DNA of 40,399 nucleotides. It comes from an uncultured beta proteobacterium. GTDB taxonomy: Bacteria; Pseudomonadota; Gammaproteobacteria; Burkholderiales; Burkholderiaceae_C. The position numbers and the translations under genes were made by a program. How positions within the stretch are numbered: position 1 is the stretch's first letter; each line of letters opens with the position of its first letter. Shown piece by piece: positions 19,236 to 28,438 of this stretch. Below the pieces are notes generated by a model. That model was given only the letters and a program-made list of their open reading frames with translations, made no database searches and was not told where the DNA came from. The DNA lies in NCBI GenBank assembly GCA_903856025.1, contig CAIOAQ010000185.1, forward strand, positions 1 to 40,399, in the 5' to 3' direction.

Positions 19236-20255
19236 CTATCGAATAGATGGTATCCCATGCCGAAATAACAAATGTATTTTTCGATGAATTGGATAAAAGA
19301 CGGATACCTGTTTGCAGAAAGTGATAACAGTTCTTTTAGCTATACGCTTTCTCAAGTGCAATAGTATTGGCAATTCATGTATTACATCTTTCCAGGCCGC
19401 AAAGTAGATTCGTCTCACAAGACTGTAATTTTTCTTGATCACCCCCAGTAAAAGTGATTCCAACAAGGACAACGCCAGGTGTATGCAAAGAGCAATCCAC
19501 AAAATATAAGGTGGGTAGGTTGCAATCAAGGTGTAAATTTTGTTCCGCTCCGACATGTATCGTCGCCGGACATTGGTACTGAGCCGTCCTTGTTGTACTC
19601 GATTCCCTCCAAAACTTTTCCCCTGCCAATGCCGGTAGCCAGATGCCGCTAGCGCCCGCACCGCATATCCCGCCAAGCGCGCACGGCAGCACAGATACAT
19701 ATCCTCTGCGATCGACCCAAACCATTCAGGGAAACCTTCTAGTTCATCCCACAGGGTTTTTGGAATCCACAGGCAGGCGCCAATCACCATCGCTACATCG
19801 GCACGGTTAGGGTTCAGATTGGGAACCGGGTTGTAAAACGGGTCCAGCAAACACCCCCGGTCAACCAGTACGCCCGTCGTGGCATCAAATTGCGGCAGGG
19901 TCAGGATGGCCGGTTGCGCAAGGCGGACCGCCTCTGTGAGCAGCGTCTGCAACGCATCAGCAAACAAGGCGGCGTCGTTGTTAAGTAGCAAGATAAATTT
20001 GCCTCTAGCCCTCGTCATCATTCGGTTGTTTGCTATACAAAAACCAACGTTGGTGTCACTTTCAATCAGCACAACTTCCGGGTAATGTTCGCGGATGTGG
20101 GCCACAGATGCATCGGTTGACGCGTCGTCATGCACCAGAATTTCCACGCTGATGCCGCCTTGTTGTCCCAGTACCGAGCGCAGGCAATCGTCAATCACCT
20201 CCATGCCGTTGTAGTTGGCGATGCAGACCGAGATCAGCGGAGCGGTATCCATCAT
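19236..20255 (-). CDS. Glycosyltransferase family 2
   Basis: ISVCIANYNGMEVIDDCLRSVLGQQGGISVEILVHDDASTD, GKFILLLNNDA, C-terminal hydrophobic region. Confidence 0.92.
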   Translation of the reverse strand: MMDTAPLISVCIANYNGMEVIDDCLRSVLGQQGGISVEILVHDDASTDASVAHIREHYPEVVLIESDTNVGFCIANNRMMTRARGKFILLLNNDAALFADALQTLLTEAVRLAQPAILTLPQFDATTGVLVDRGCLLDPFYNPVPNLNPNRADVAMVIGACLWIPKTLWDELEGFPEWFGSIAEDMYLCCRARLAGYAVRALAASGYRHWQGKSFGGNRVQQGRLSTNVRRRYMSERNKIYTLIATYPPYILWIALCIHLALSLLESLLLGVIKKNYSLVRRIYFAAWKDVIHELPILLHLRKRIAKRTVITFCKQVSVFYPIHRKIHLLFRHGIPSIR

Positions 20256-21112
20256 GGGTGCTTCAGGTCTTTCCATGTGTATTCAATGCCCTCTTCCAGA
20301 CCAACGGATGGAACCCAGTTCAGGCGCGTTTCCAAGCGGGTGTTGTCCAGCACCACACCGCGCACGTCCACGTCGCGAGAGGGGCGACACGCCGTATTCA
20401 ATTTCGCACCGCAAACCCTCTCCACCATGTTCTTCACCCGGTTGATGCTGTAGCCCACGCCGCTGCCCAGGTTGTAGGTGCCGGCATCGTCGGGCAGGCC
20501 AACGAATCGCACAGTGGCCTCGACCACATCGTCAATGTAAATGTAGTCGCGCACATTTTCGCCATCACCCCAAATGTCTAGCGTGGTGCTTGCCCGGGCA
20601 TGTTCCAGCATCGTACGAATCAAACCAAAACCCTGGCGCAGGTTCTGGCCTGGGCCATAGGCATTGGAGGGGCGCAGCACCGTGACGGCGTGTCCTTGGG
20701 TACTGAGGGTTCGGCACAAAATCTCTTGTGCCGCCTTGCCCGCGCCATGGTGTGACAAGGGGGCAATCGGACAAGCTTCTGTGACAGGAAACGTCGCAGG
20801 GTTGCCATAAACCGTGCCACCTGATGAGAAAAATACGAGATGAGTTGGCGGCTGCGTTTGCAACAGCTCCAGCAACTGCAGGGTCAACGCCAGGTTACCT
20901 GTTTCCAACTCAGGGTGCCGGGCAGACGAGCCGGGGGTGGTGGCGCTGGCCAGGTGCACCACGGTGCCGCACAGGGGCAGCAGGCGGTCCAGCGACGCAA
21001 GATTTTCCCTGCCAACCACATGCACCGGTATGCCTTCAAGCTGCAGCCGTCGGGTCAGCGCTCGGCCAATAAAGCCACCGCCACCCAACAATAAAACCGC
21101 GTCACGACTCAT
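20252..21112 (-). CDS. NAD-dependent epimerase/dehydratase (UDP-hexose epimerase-like)
   Basis: VLLLGGGGFIGRAL Rossmann motif, VFFSSGGTVYGNP, RPSNAYGPGQ, DDVVEATVR; ATGA overlaps on both sides. Confidence 0.92.
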   Translation of the reverse strand: MSRDAVLLLGGGGFIGRALTRRLQLEGIPVHVVGRENLASLDRLLPLCGTVVHLASATTPGSSARHPELETGNLALTLQLLELLQTQPPTHLVFFSSGGTVYGNPATFPVTEACPIAPLSHHGAGKAAQEILCRTLSTQGHAVTVLRPSNAYGPGQNLRQGFGLIRTMLEHARASTTLDIWGDGENVRDYIYIDDVVEATVRFVGLPDDAGTYNLGSGVGYSINRVKNMVERVCGAKLNTACRPSRDVDVRGVVLDNTRLETRLNWVPSVGLEEGIEYTWKDLKHP

Positions 21113-22206
21113 GGGCGTGGCTCCAGCAAATCGCGGTAAGCCGTGGCGTAGCGGTCTGCGCAATCGTCCCAGGTCCCCACCGTATCCTTGACCCATTGGC
21201 GAGCCGCTTGTCCAACGGCCGGGTTATTCAAGGGGTCTTCCAGCCAGGTCAGACCCTCGCGCAAGTCGCTGCGTGTCGCGGCCAGCCAACCGGTGGCGCG
21301 GTGCTGCAACATGTCCCGGTGCGCAGGCAAGTCGGTTGCCAAAATGGGCAGCCCCGCTGCCATGGCTTCGAGCATGACTTGTGGCCGACCTTCGTCGTGT
21401 CGACTCAATGTGATCAGCCCACGAGCTTTGGGAAACCAGTCTTGCAGCAACTCTGCCGGATGCGTGGGGCCGTGGTAGTGCACCCAAGAGGGCAGCGCGA
21501 CTTGTTCTTGCATCGGTCCAAACAAGTGCAATTGCCGCTGCTGACCAAATTGCCCCTCGCCCCAGGTGAACAAGTCGCCAATTTTGTTGTGTGTGAGCCG
21601 TGTGACCGCCAGCCAATGGTGTTCGTTGTTGTCGATAGGCGCTCGCACCACGTCAAACCACAGGTCGTCCACCCCGAAAGCAATGGAGCGTATCTCCACC
21701 AGATCACCAAACGCTTTTTCTAGCACCGGGCGCATCCAGTCGGCATTGGGTGCCAGGATGGCGCGGCGCTGTTTCAGCAGGGCGCGCAACAGTAGTTTCA
21801 TTCCTGGCAATTTCAGCAAGGCAAAGTCGGTGCCAAGCACGGTTATCAAAACAGGCGTGCGTGTGCCAAAAAGTGGCAGTGCGTTTTGCAACCAGTTGAC
21901 ATGCGCCACTTCTGGTGATGCCTGACGGTAAACACGACCAAGACGAAACAACAATCCCAGCACAGTACTCATCGCCATCACCTTGCGGGTGCGCAACTGG
22001 TGAGCCATGCCCCCCTGCTCAGTCAAATGACTCAGCCAGCGTGAATCGGAGGGTCTGTTGGCGCTGGTTACCAAAGCAGGCAGTTCACCCGGTGGAGCCC
22101 ACAACGACAGATCAACATCGCTGCGCCGCGCCAGACCAGCCGCCATATTGGCGATGAATCGGCCTTGCCAATCCTTGGGGCTTTGCGGGTAAGAGGTGCT
22201 GGTCAT
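21109..22206 (-). CDS. Glycosyltransferase family 4
   Basis: MTSTSYPQSPKDWQGRFIANMAAGLARR, RGLITLSRHDEGRPQVMLEAMAAGLPILATDLPAHRDML. A TTG at 22218 is an alternative start. Confidence 0.9.
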   Translation of the reverse strand: MTSTSYPQSPKDWQGRFIANMAAGLARRSDVDLSLWAPPGELPALVTSANRPSDSRWLSHLTEQGGMAHQLRTRKVMAMSTVLGLLFRLGRVYRQASPEVAHVNWLQNALPLFGTRTPVLITVLGTDFALLKLPGMKLLLRALLKQRRAILAPNADWMRPVLEKAFGDLVEIRSIAFGVDDLWFDVVRAPIDNNEHHWLAVTRLTHNKIGDLFTWGEGQFGQQRQLHLFGPMQEQVALPSWVHYHGPTHPAELLQDWFPKARGLITLSRHDEGRPQVMLEAMAAGLPILATDLPAHRDMLQHRATGWLAATRSDLREGLTWLEDPLNNPAVGQAARQWVKDTVGTWDDCADRYATAYRDLLEPRP

Positions 22207-22219
22207 CAAGACCTTCAAA

Positions 22220-23107
22220 CTAGTCTCCTTCCGGGTCTTGGGTATCAATATTCTTGTAATGCAGCGCCGAAATTTGCTCGGAAACAATGCCGATCAAAAA
22301 CGTAAAGATGGCAGAAATGAACAGCAGCGCGCTCATGTTGGTAAAACGCCCAGAGCTCAGGTAGGTGTACAGGTAGTAACAACAAGCGGTCAGAAAAAAC
22401 CCGGCGCTCACCGGCAAAAAAAGTTTCAACGGCGAAAACAAGGTGCCCACCTTGATGATGATCAGCAAAAAACGCACGCCGTCACGCAGCGGGCTGATGT
22501 GGCTGGCGCCGGTGATTCTGGGCGGTGAATGGATCGGCACATAGGCCACGCTGTAACCCGCCCTGAAAAAGCTCATGGTGATGGTGGTCGGGTAAGAAAA
22601 ACCATTGGGCAGCAAGTACAAAAACTGCCTGAACTTGGTCGCCCGCACGACCCTGAACCCGGAAGTCAAATCCGCAATGGGCTGCATTACCATCCAGCTG
22701 GCAAAGCGGCTAAAGACATCGTTGGCAACCGCCCGGTGCAAACCTGCTTGCGAGCCAGATTGGCGGGCGCCGATCACCATGTCATAACCCTGATTGAACT
22801 GCTCAAGCAGGCGTGCAATATCCGCTGGCTGGTGCTGACCGTCTGCATCCATAAAAATCAGCACATCGCCTCTGGCAGCCCGCGCGCCGGTTTTGACGGC
22901 CGCGCCATTTCCTTTGGCGTAGGGGTGTGTCAACACCCGAACGCCGTGCACAGTGCAAACAGCAGCGGTGTCGTCGGTAGAGCCATCGTTGACGACGATG
23001 ATCTCAGCGCCCACCATCAGTTGCTTCAGTTGTGGCAACAGGCTGCGCAAGCCACCGGCTTCGTTTCGGGCGGGGATGATGATGGAATACTGCGTGGTGT
23101 GGGTCAT
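22220..23107 (-). CDS. Glycosyltransferase family 2, dolichyl/undecaprenyl-phosphate hexosyltransferase-like (C-terminal TM helices)
   Basis: YSIIIPARNEAGGLRSLLPQL, IIVVNDGSTDDT, GDVLIFMDADGQHQPADI; two hydrophobic C-terminal segments. Confidence 0.9.
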   Translation of the reverse strand: MTHTTQYSIIIPARNEAGGLRSLLPQLKQLMVGAEIIVVNDGSTDDTAAVCTVHGVRVLTHPYAKGNGAAVKTGARAARGDVLIFMDADGQHQPADIARLLEQFNQGYDMVIGARQSGSQAGLHRAVANDVFSRFASWMVMQPIADLTSGFRVVRATKFRQFLYLLPNGFSYPTTITMSFFRAGYSVAYVPIHSPPRITGASHISPLRDGVRFLLIIIKVGTLFSPLKLFLPVSAGFFLTACCYYLYTYLSSGRFTNMSALLFISAIFTFLIGIVSEQISALHYKNIDTQDPEGD

Positions 23108-23122
23108 TCGCAAGGGTGCGTA

Positions 23123-25036
23123 TCAATGGTTCGCCATGGTAAACGCTGCCAACAGTTCGTTGAGGGTTTTGCGCTCTTCACTTGAAAAATTCTGGTCTTT
23201 CAGCGCCAGCAGCAGTTGCCGGGCCGGTTCGCGTTCGCCATCCAGATAGAGCAGCTGCGCCCATTTCAGTCGATTGCTCTGGTTGGCCGGATTGAGCTTG
23301 AGCGACTGTGCCAGTGCCGTGCGTGCTGCAGGCATGTCTTTTTGGCTGAGCCAAAAATAGTCGGCGTGCCAAGAATGCAGCATGGCTGCCACACCCGACG
23401 ACACGGTAGGATTTGCGAGCGCCGCCGCAAACAATCTGTCAATGTCCGGACGCTTCAGGCAGATGGTGCCAGCGATGGACATTTCTTTCAGACTGTAGAG
23501 CACGGTTCTGTCACCGGGGGCAAAAGGTGTGGATTGAAGCCGGTGCGTCAGTTCAGTGATCCATGCCGCGTCGGGTGATTGCCCCGTTTGGCAGCTGAGG
23601 TGGATCATGGCCAGCCAACCCATCTTGAAAGCAGGGTCAAGCGCACCTGCAATTTCGTAATGTCGCAGTGCAAAAGTGTAGGTGGGCGAGTTGGCTGATG
23701 CGGCATCTGAGAGACCTGCCAGAAATTGACCGGCTTCGTACTGCGCACGTGGCGAGGCTCGATGGTGTTGTGCCTCGATCTGCGTGCGCAGGCCATCGTC
23801 ACCAAACTGGTTGGAGCGCAAAGTAGTCACAAACGCAAAGTAGGCCAGTGCCGCCAACGTTAGCGACACGCCAATCGTCTTGCGCTCGCCCTTGCTTTGC
23901 AAAGCCTGCAACAAACCCCAGCCGCCAGTCAACGCCAGCCCAAACAGCGGCAAATAGTTGCGGTGCTCGTGCGCCAGTTCCAGCGGCAACACGGTGGACT
24001 CCAGCAAGTGCCCGATAAAAAACCATGCCAAACCAAAAGACACCACGGGTGCGCGTTTGCGCGACCACCATGCCACTCCCAGCAGGGCCAGCAAACCCAA
24101 CAGGGCGGGCAGCGTGGTCCACGGGGTCAGCCAGCCGGTGGACATGGCCATGTCGTCGTGGTACAGCCCAAACACCTCCAGCCGGGGTAAGACCATCAGT
24201 CCTAAGTAAAACCACAGCACCCGTCCTTCGGTGAGCAAACGTTGTGCCAAAGAAAACGGTCGCGTCTCAAAACCTGCCCACAACCACTGCGCGCGTGGCG
24301 ACAAGACATAGACCATTACCGCCGCCACACACACGCCAGCCAGTGTGGCCAGGATGCGGGCAAAGCGGTCAAGGTGGCCTTGGGCGCTGCGGCGCAAGAT
24401 CAGCTCCCAAGCCAGCACAAAGACGGGGAATAGTAGACCTGTTTCTTTGCTTAAAAATGAGAGCGGCCACAGCACAATCCACGAGGGCAAGAGTATCAAA
24501 ATGCTTGCTAAACCGGTGCGTTCGCGGGCACGGATGTGTAGCCACAAAGCGGCCAGTAAAAAGAGCGCAGACAGGCTGGTCATGCGCTGCACCACATGTA
24601 ACACCGGCAACAGCTGAATCGGGTGCAGCAGCCACAGTGCGGCCACTGCGCCTGATGACATCAGCAGATCACGTTGCTTGGCCAGCGGCTGTGCTGCTTT
24701 GAGCAGCAGCTTGGCGAGAGAAAATACCAGCAACCCATTCGTCAAATGGATGGCGAGGTTTGTGGCTTTGAAGGCGAAGGGGTCAAAACCGCTGAAGAAG
24801 TAGTTCAGCGCAAAACTGAGTTGGGCGACCGGGCGTCCTAAGGGACCAGCGCCGCCGCTAAACCAGGCCTGGCGGAGTGATTCCAATGACAAATTGCCAA
24901 GCTGTACACCCGGGGCTTGAAGAATACTTGGGCCATCGTCAAAAAAGAAGCCGCCGTGTAAACCGGACCAGTAAAGGACTACGGTCATCGCTGTGAGCAA
25001 TAGCGCGGCGAGTGCATTCAAGGAGCGGGTTTGCAT
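23123..25036 (-). CDS. Multi-TM GT-C-like membrane protein with C-terminal TPR-like domain (candidate pilin glycosyltransferase)
   Basis: GGFFFDDGPSILQAP (DD in first loop), GRPVAQLSFALNYFFSGFDPFAFKATNLAIHL, many TM segments; ATG at 25036 chosen because the longer ORF runs across a terminator hairpin. Confidence 0.75.
   Translation of the reverse strand: MQTRSLNALAALLLTAMTVVLYWSGLHGGFFFDDGPSILQAPGVQLGNLSLESLRQAWFSGGAGPLGRPVAQLSFALNYFFSGFDPFAFKATNLAIHLTNGLLVFSLAKLLLKAAQPLAKQRDLLMSSGAVAALWLLHPIQLLPVLHVVQRMTSLSALFLLAALWLHIRARERTGLASILILLPSWIVLWPLSFLSKETGLLFPVFVLAWELILRRSAQGHLDRFARILATLAGVCVAAVMVYVLSPRAQWLWAGFETRPFSLAQRLLTEGRVLWFYLGLMVLPRLEVFGLYHDDMAMSTGWLTPWTTLPALLGLLALLGVAWWSRKRAPVVSFGLAWFFIGHLLESTVLPLELAHEHRNYLPLFGLALTGGWGLLQALQSKGERKTIGVSLTLAALAYFAFVTTLRSNQFGDDGLRTQIEAQHHRASPRAQYEAGQFLAGLSDAASANSPTYTFALRHYEIAGALDPAFKMGWLAMIHLSCQTGQSPDAAWITELTHRLQSTPFAPGDRTVLYSLKEMSIAGTICLKRPDIDRLFAAALANPTVSSGVAAMLHSWHADYFWLSQKDMPAARTALAQSLKLNPANQSNRLKWAQLLYLDGEREPARQLLLALKDQNFSSEERKTLNELLAAFTMANH
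24447..24502 (+). repeat. Degenerate dispersed element copy (antisense within GT-C-like gene)
   Basis: TTTGCTTAAAAATGAGAGCGGCCACAGCACAATCCACGAGGGCAAGAGTATCAAAATG; shares AAAAATGAGAGC with the RNB-gene copy. Confidence 0.4.
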
Positions 25037-25049
25037 GGCATTCGCCAAT

Positions 25050-25082
25050 GAAAAAGCCCCTTGGCAATGCCAAGGGGCTTTC
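25050..25082 (-). terminator. Rho-independent terminator downstream of pilA
   Basis: Perfect 13 bp stem AAAGCCCCTTGGC-AAT-GCCAAGGGGCTTT, with TTTTT on the minus strand. Confidence 0.9.
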
Positions 25083-25097
25083 ATTTAAATCAAATGA

Positions 25098-25544
25098 TTA
25101 GAAGTCTTTGCAAGAACTTGGTAGATATTTAACATCGATGGTACCTACCCCGCAAGTCCAAGCGACTTGGCCTGTACTGGTATCCCCCAACGCTTTCATC
25201 TGAACAGTTTTTCCAGACACAGCTGTACCAGCTACGGCGTTCATTGTCACTTCCAAAGTACCATGCGTGGCATCAGTGCCAGTGTATGTTAAGGATGTAA
25301 CGTACTTACTTGTTTGAGGCTGTACGCCCATTGATGCCTGACTGAGCATCAACGTAGATTTATTTGCAAACGTTTCACTAATCGCGGTACGCCCTGACGA
25401 AAGCGCCAATATACCTTCTGAAACCTTTGCGCGAATCATGTAATCCTGATAAGCCGGCAAAGCCACAGCAGCCAAAATACCAATGATCGCAACGACGATC
25501 ATCAATTCGATCAGGGTAAAACCCTTTTGGATAGAACGCTTCAT
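25098..25544 (-). CDS. pilA: Type IV pilin (PilA-like major pilin)
   Basis: [35 protein letters not shown] prepilin motif; C-terminal Cys pair [26 protein letters not shown] ribosome-binding site upstream. Confidence 0.96.
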   Translation of the reverse strand: MKRSIQKGFTLIELMIVVAIIGILAAVALPAYQDYMIRAKVSEGILALSSGRTAISETFANKSTLMLSQASMGVQPQTSKYVTSLTYTGTDATHGTLEVTMNAVAGTAVSGKTVQMKALGDTSTGQVAWTCGVGTIDVKYLPSSCKDF

Positions 25545-25595
25545 ACTAAGCTCCTTAAAAAATTGAAAATGTGACCACAAGAACACAGGCCATTC

Positions 25596-25611
25596 AGCAG
25601 CTTTCGTGCCA
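25596..25611 (-). promoter_or_regulatory. Candidate sigma54 (RpoN) -24/-12 promoter for pilA
   Basis: Minus strand TGGCACGAAAGCTGCT: GG and GC elements with the required 10 nt between them, ~52 nt upstream of the pilA ATG; consensus TGGCAC-N5-TTGCW. Confidence 0.8.
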
Positions 25612-25794
25612 GCGGTATTAAACACCAAATTTTGACTTTCCCCGTGGTTTTGGGGCATTTTGTGCAGGTGCCTGTGCTCATATCCTGGATTGGAGGAAAA
25701 ATGAAACGGGAACCATCGTTTCAGGTGGGTGATGTGAAACGAATTTAATCGTGTCATAGCTGAAAATGGGGGTGACGTTCGGTATCATCCCGCC

Positions 25795-26283
25795 ATGCAA
25801 CTGCAAATCATCAGCGTTGAAGCCGCCATTCAAATGACCGAGCGCAGTCGCAGCACCTGGTGGCGGCGCATGTCCAAAGGTGAGGCCACGCGGGTGGCGG
25901 ACGATGCGCGCGGCCGGGCCATGTTGTTGTGGGCCGAGGTGCAGCCACAGCTTTGCGTGCCTCTGGCTCCTGAAGACGGCGAGCTTGCCTTGTTGGCAGA
26001 CGCTGGCTATGCAGAGGCACAAAACGACATGGGTCAACTTTTTTTAACAGCGGGTAAACCCAAAGCGGCGGTGTACTGGTTTGAGCTGGCCGCCGCGCAA
26101 CACCACCCGGATGCCATGCAGTGGCTGGGGCACTGCCATCTGTACAGCCAAGGTGTGCCCCAAGACGACCATTTGGGCCTGATGTGGCTGGCTAAAGCGG
26201 CAGCGCACGGGCATGTCATTGCGCAAGAATTGATGCATGGGTTGATGCGCGTGGAGCTGCGCGCACCGGCTGTCCTGAAATAG
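25795..26283 (+). CDS. Sel1/TPR-like repeat protein, divergent from pilA
   Basis: AEAQNDMGQLFLTAGKPKAAVYWFELAAAQHHPDAMQWLGHCHLYSQGVPQDDHLGLMWLAKAAAHGH. Confidence 0.8.
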   Translation: MQLQIISVEAAIQMTERSRSTWWRRMSKGEATRVADDARGRAMLLWAEVQPQLCVPLAPEDGELALLADAGYAEAQNDMGQLFLTAGKPKAAVYWFELAAAQHHPDAMQWLGHCHLYSQGVPQDDHLGLMWLAKAAAHGHVIAQELMHGLMRVELRAPAVLK

Positions 26284-26365
26284 GCGGCTTGGTGATTTCC
26301 AGCGTCAAGCGTGCGCGGCTTGCTTGAATGCCGAAAACCAAAACCCGCCATGTGACAATCTGCCC

Positions 26366-28438
26366 ATGTACTTATTATTTGAAGAAACCGGCAAGTTCCT
26401 GGCGGGGCGCATGCTCTCTGAGGCGGACACCTCGGCGCAGGTAGAACTTGATTCCGGCAAGCGCCTCAAGGTCAAAGCCGCCAACATTCTGTTGAAGTTT
26501 GAAAAACCCGAGCCCTCCCAACTGATGGCCGCAGCGCAGGCCGTGGCGGCGGGCATTGAGCTGGACATGGCCTGGGAATTCGCCCCCGAGGGGGACTTTG
26601 CTTTTGCGGAGCTGGCGCGTGACTATTTCTCAGCGCAGGCCACGCTGGCGGAGCAAGCTGGCACGCTCATGGCGCTGTATGACGCGCCCCATTACTTTCG
26701 CCGTGCAGGCAAAGGGCGGTTTCGCAAAGCCAGCGCTGACATCCTGACCCAGGCCTTGGCGGCGATTGAGAAAAAGAAACAAATCCTGTTGCAAATTGAA
26801 GCCTGGGTGAAGGAATTGAGCGAAGGCGTTTGCCCGCAGCCGATTCGCGACCAGCTCTACAAGATTCTCTTCAAGCCTGACAAAAACGCGCCTGAATACA
26901 AGGCCGTGGTGGAAGCCTCCCGCGCCACCCACCTGGGGCCGCTGGATTTGCTGATCAAGGCCGGTGCCATTGACTCGCCCTACCAGTTTCACTGGAAGCG
27001 GTTTTTGTTTGACAACTTCCCCAAGGGCACCGGGTTCCCGAAGCTGGATGCGCCGCTCATCACCGACGAGCTGCCGCTGTCCAGCGCGCGCGCGTTTTCG
27101 ATTGACGACTCGGCCACCACTGAAATTGACGATGCCTTAAGTGTGCAAGGCCTGGGCACGGGGACGGTGTTAGTGGGCATTCACATTGCGGCACCGGCGC
27201 TGGCCATCACGCCAGGCAGCGCGGTCGACCACGTGGGCCGCGCGCGCCTGTCCACGGTGTACATGCCAGGCTACAAGCTGACCATGCTGCCGGATGAGGT
27301 GGTGCAAAACTACACCCTGATGGAAGGGCGCGACTGCCCGGCGGTGTCACTTTACGTCACGCTGGATGAAGCCACGCTGGAGATCAAAAGCAGCGAAACC
27401 CGCTTGGAGCGGGTGCACATAGGTGCCAATTTGCGCCACGACCAGCTCGATGCGGTGGTCACGCTGGACTGGCTGACTGATCCCGCTGTTAAACATGAAA
27501 TTGACCCGCAGCCCCTGCAACACAAGCGTGAGCAGCTCTCATTTTTATACCGCCTTGCGAATGACCTGAAGGCCAAGCGCGAAGTGGTGCGCGGCAAACC
27601 TGAAAACTTCAACCGCCCGGACTACAACTTCAGGCTGGTCGGAAACGAGGGTCGTGCGCCCGATGGCTCTGAAAGTGTAGAAATCAGCGTGCGTCAGCGC
27701 GGCGCGCCGCTGGATTTGATTGTGTCCGAGGCGATGATCCTGGCCAACAGCACCTGGGGCAGTTGGATGGCCGAGTTGGGTGTGCCCGGCATTTACCGCA
27801 GCCAGGCATCGATGTTGCCCGGTGTCAAGGTACGCATGGGCACCAAGGCCTTGCCGCACGCCGGCATTGGCGTGAAAAGCTACGCCTGGAGCAGTTCACC
27901 ACTGCGCCGTTACGTCGATCTGGTCAACCAGTGGCAAATCATTGCCTGCGCGCGCCACGGGAAAATGGCGGCGCTGGCCGCACCGTTCAAGCCCAAGGAT
28001 GCCGAACTGTTTTCCATCATTTCGGGTTTTGATGCCACTTACAGCGCCTACAACGGCTATCAAAACGCCATTGAACGTTTCTGGACGCTCAAATACGTGC
28101 AGCAAAATGACCTGGTGGAGGTAGAAGCCACGCTGTTCAAAGACAACCTGGTGCGCGCTGACCACCTGCCGCTGGTGCTGCCGGTGACGGGCGCACAGGG
28201 CCTGCCGCGCGGCGCACGGGTGCGGGTCAAGCTGGGCGACATCGACCTGGTGTCGCTGGACATTCACGGCACGGTGCTGGAGCGGCTGGACGCAGAGCCA
28301 CAAGCCATGGAGGGCGACGACGACCAGGACGACGATACCGTTTCCGGCCCGATCGCCATCGCGGTGGATGTCAATGAAGTGGACGCTGGCGACGCCGCTG
28401 CCCCATCCGTCACCCCAGAAGCTAACCAGGCACCGTGA
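26366..28438 (+). CDS. RNB domain exoribonuclease (RNase II/R family)
   Basis: ARAFSIDDSATTEIDDALSV, VGIHIAAPA, YMPGYKLTMLPDEVV, SSPLRRYVDLVNQWQI. ATG at 26366 preferred over 26324. Confidence 0.92.
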   Translation: MYLLFEETGKFLAGRMLSEADTSAQVELDSGKRLKVKAANILLKFEKPEPSQLMAAAQAVAAGIELDMAWEFAPEGDFAFAELARDYFSAQATLAEQAGTLMALYDAPHYFRRAGKGRFRKASADILTQALAAIEKKKQILLQIEAWVKELSEGVCPQPIRDQLYKILFKPDKNAPEYKAVVEASRATHLGPLDLLIKAGAIDSPYQFHWKRFLFDNFPKGTGFPKLDAPLITDELPLSSARAFSIDDSATTEIDDALSVQGLGTGTVLVGIHIAAPALAITPGSAVDHVGRARLSTVYMPGYKLTMLPDEVVQNYTLMEGRDCPAVSLYVTLDEATLEIKSSETRLERVHIGANLRHDQLDAVVTLDWLTDPAVKHEIDPQPLQHKREQLSFLYRLANDLKAKREVVRGKPENFNRPDYNFRLVGNEGRAPDGSESVEISVRQRGAPLDLIVSEAMILANSTWGSWMAELGVPGIYRSQASMLPGVKVRMGTKALPHAGIGVKSYAWSSSPLRRYVDLVNQWQIIACARHGKMAALAAPFKPKDAELFSIISGFDATYSAYNGYQNAIERFWTLKYVQQNDLVEVEATLFKDNLVRADHLPLVLPVTGAQGLPRGARVRVKLGDIDLVSLDIHGTVLERLDAEPQAMEGDDDQDDDTVSGPIAIAVDVNEVDAGDAAAPSVTPEANQAP
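27497..27553 (-). repeat. Degenerate dispersed element copy (antisense within RNB gene)
   Basis: Minus strand GCGGTATAAAAATGAGAGCTGCTCACGCTTGTGTTGCAGGGGCTGCGGGTCAATTTC. Confidence 0.5.
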
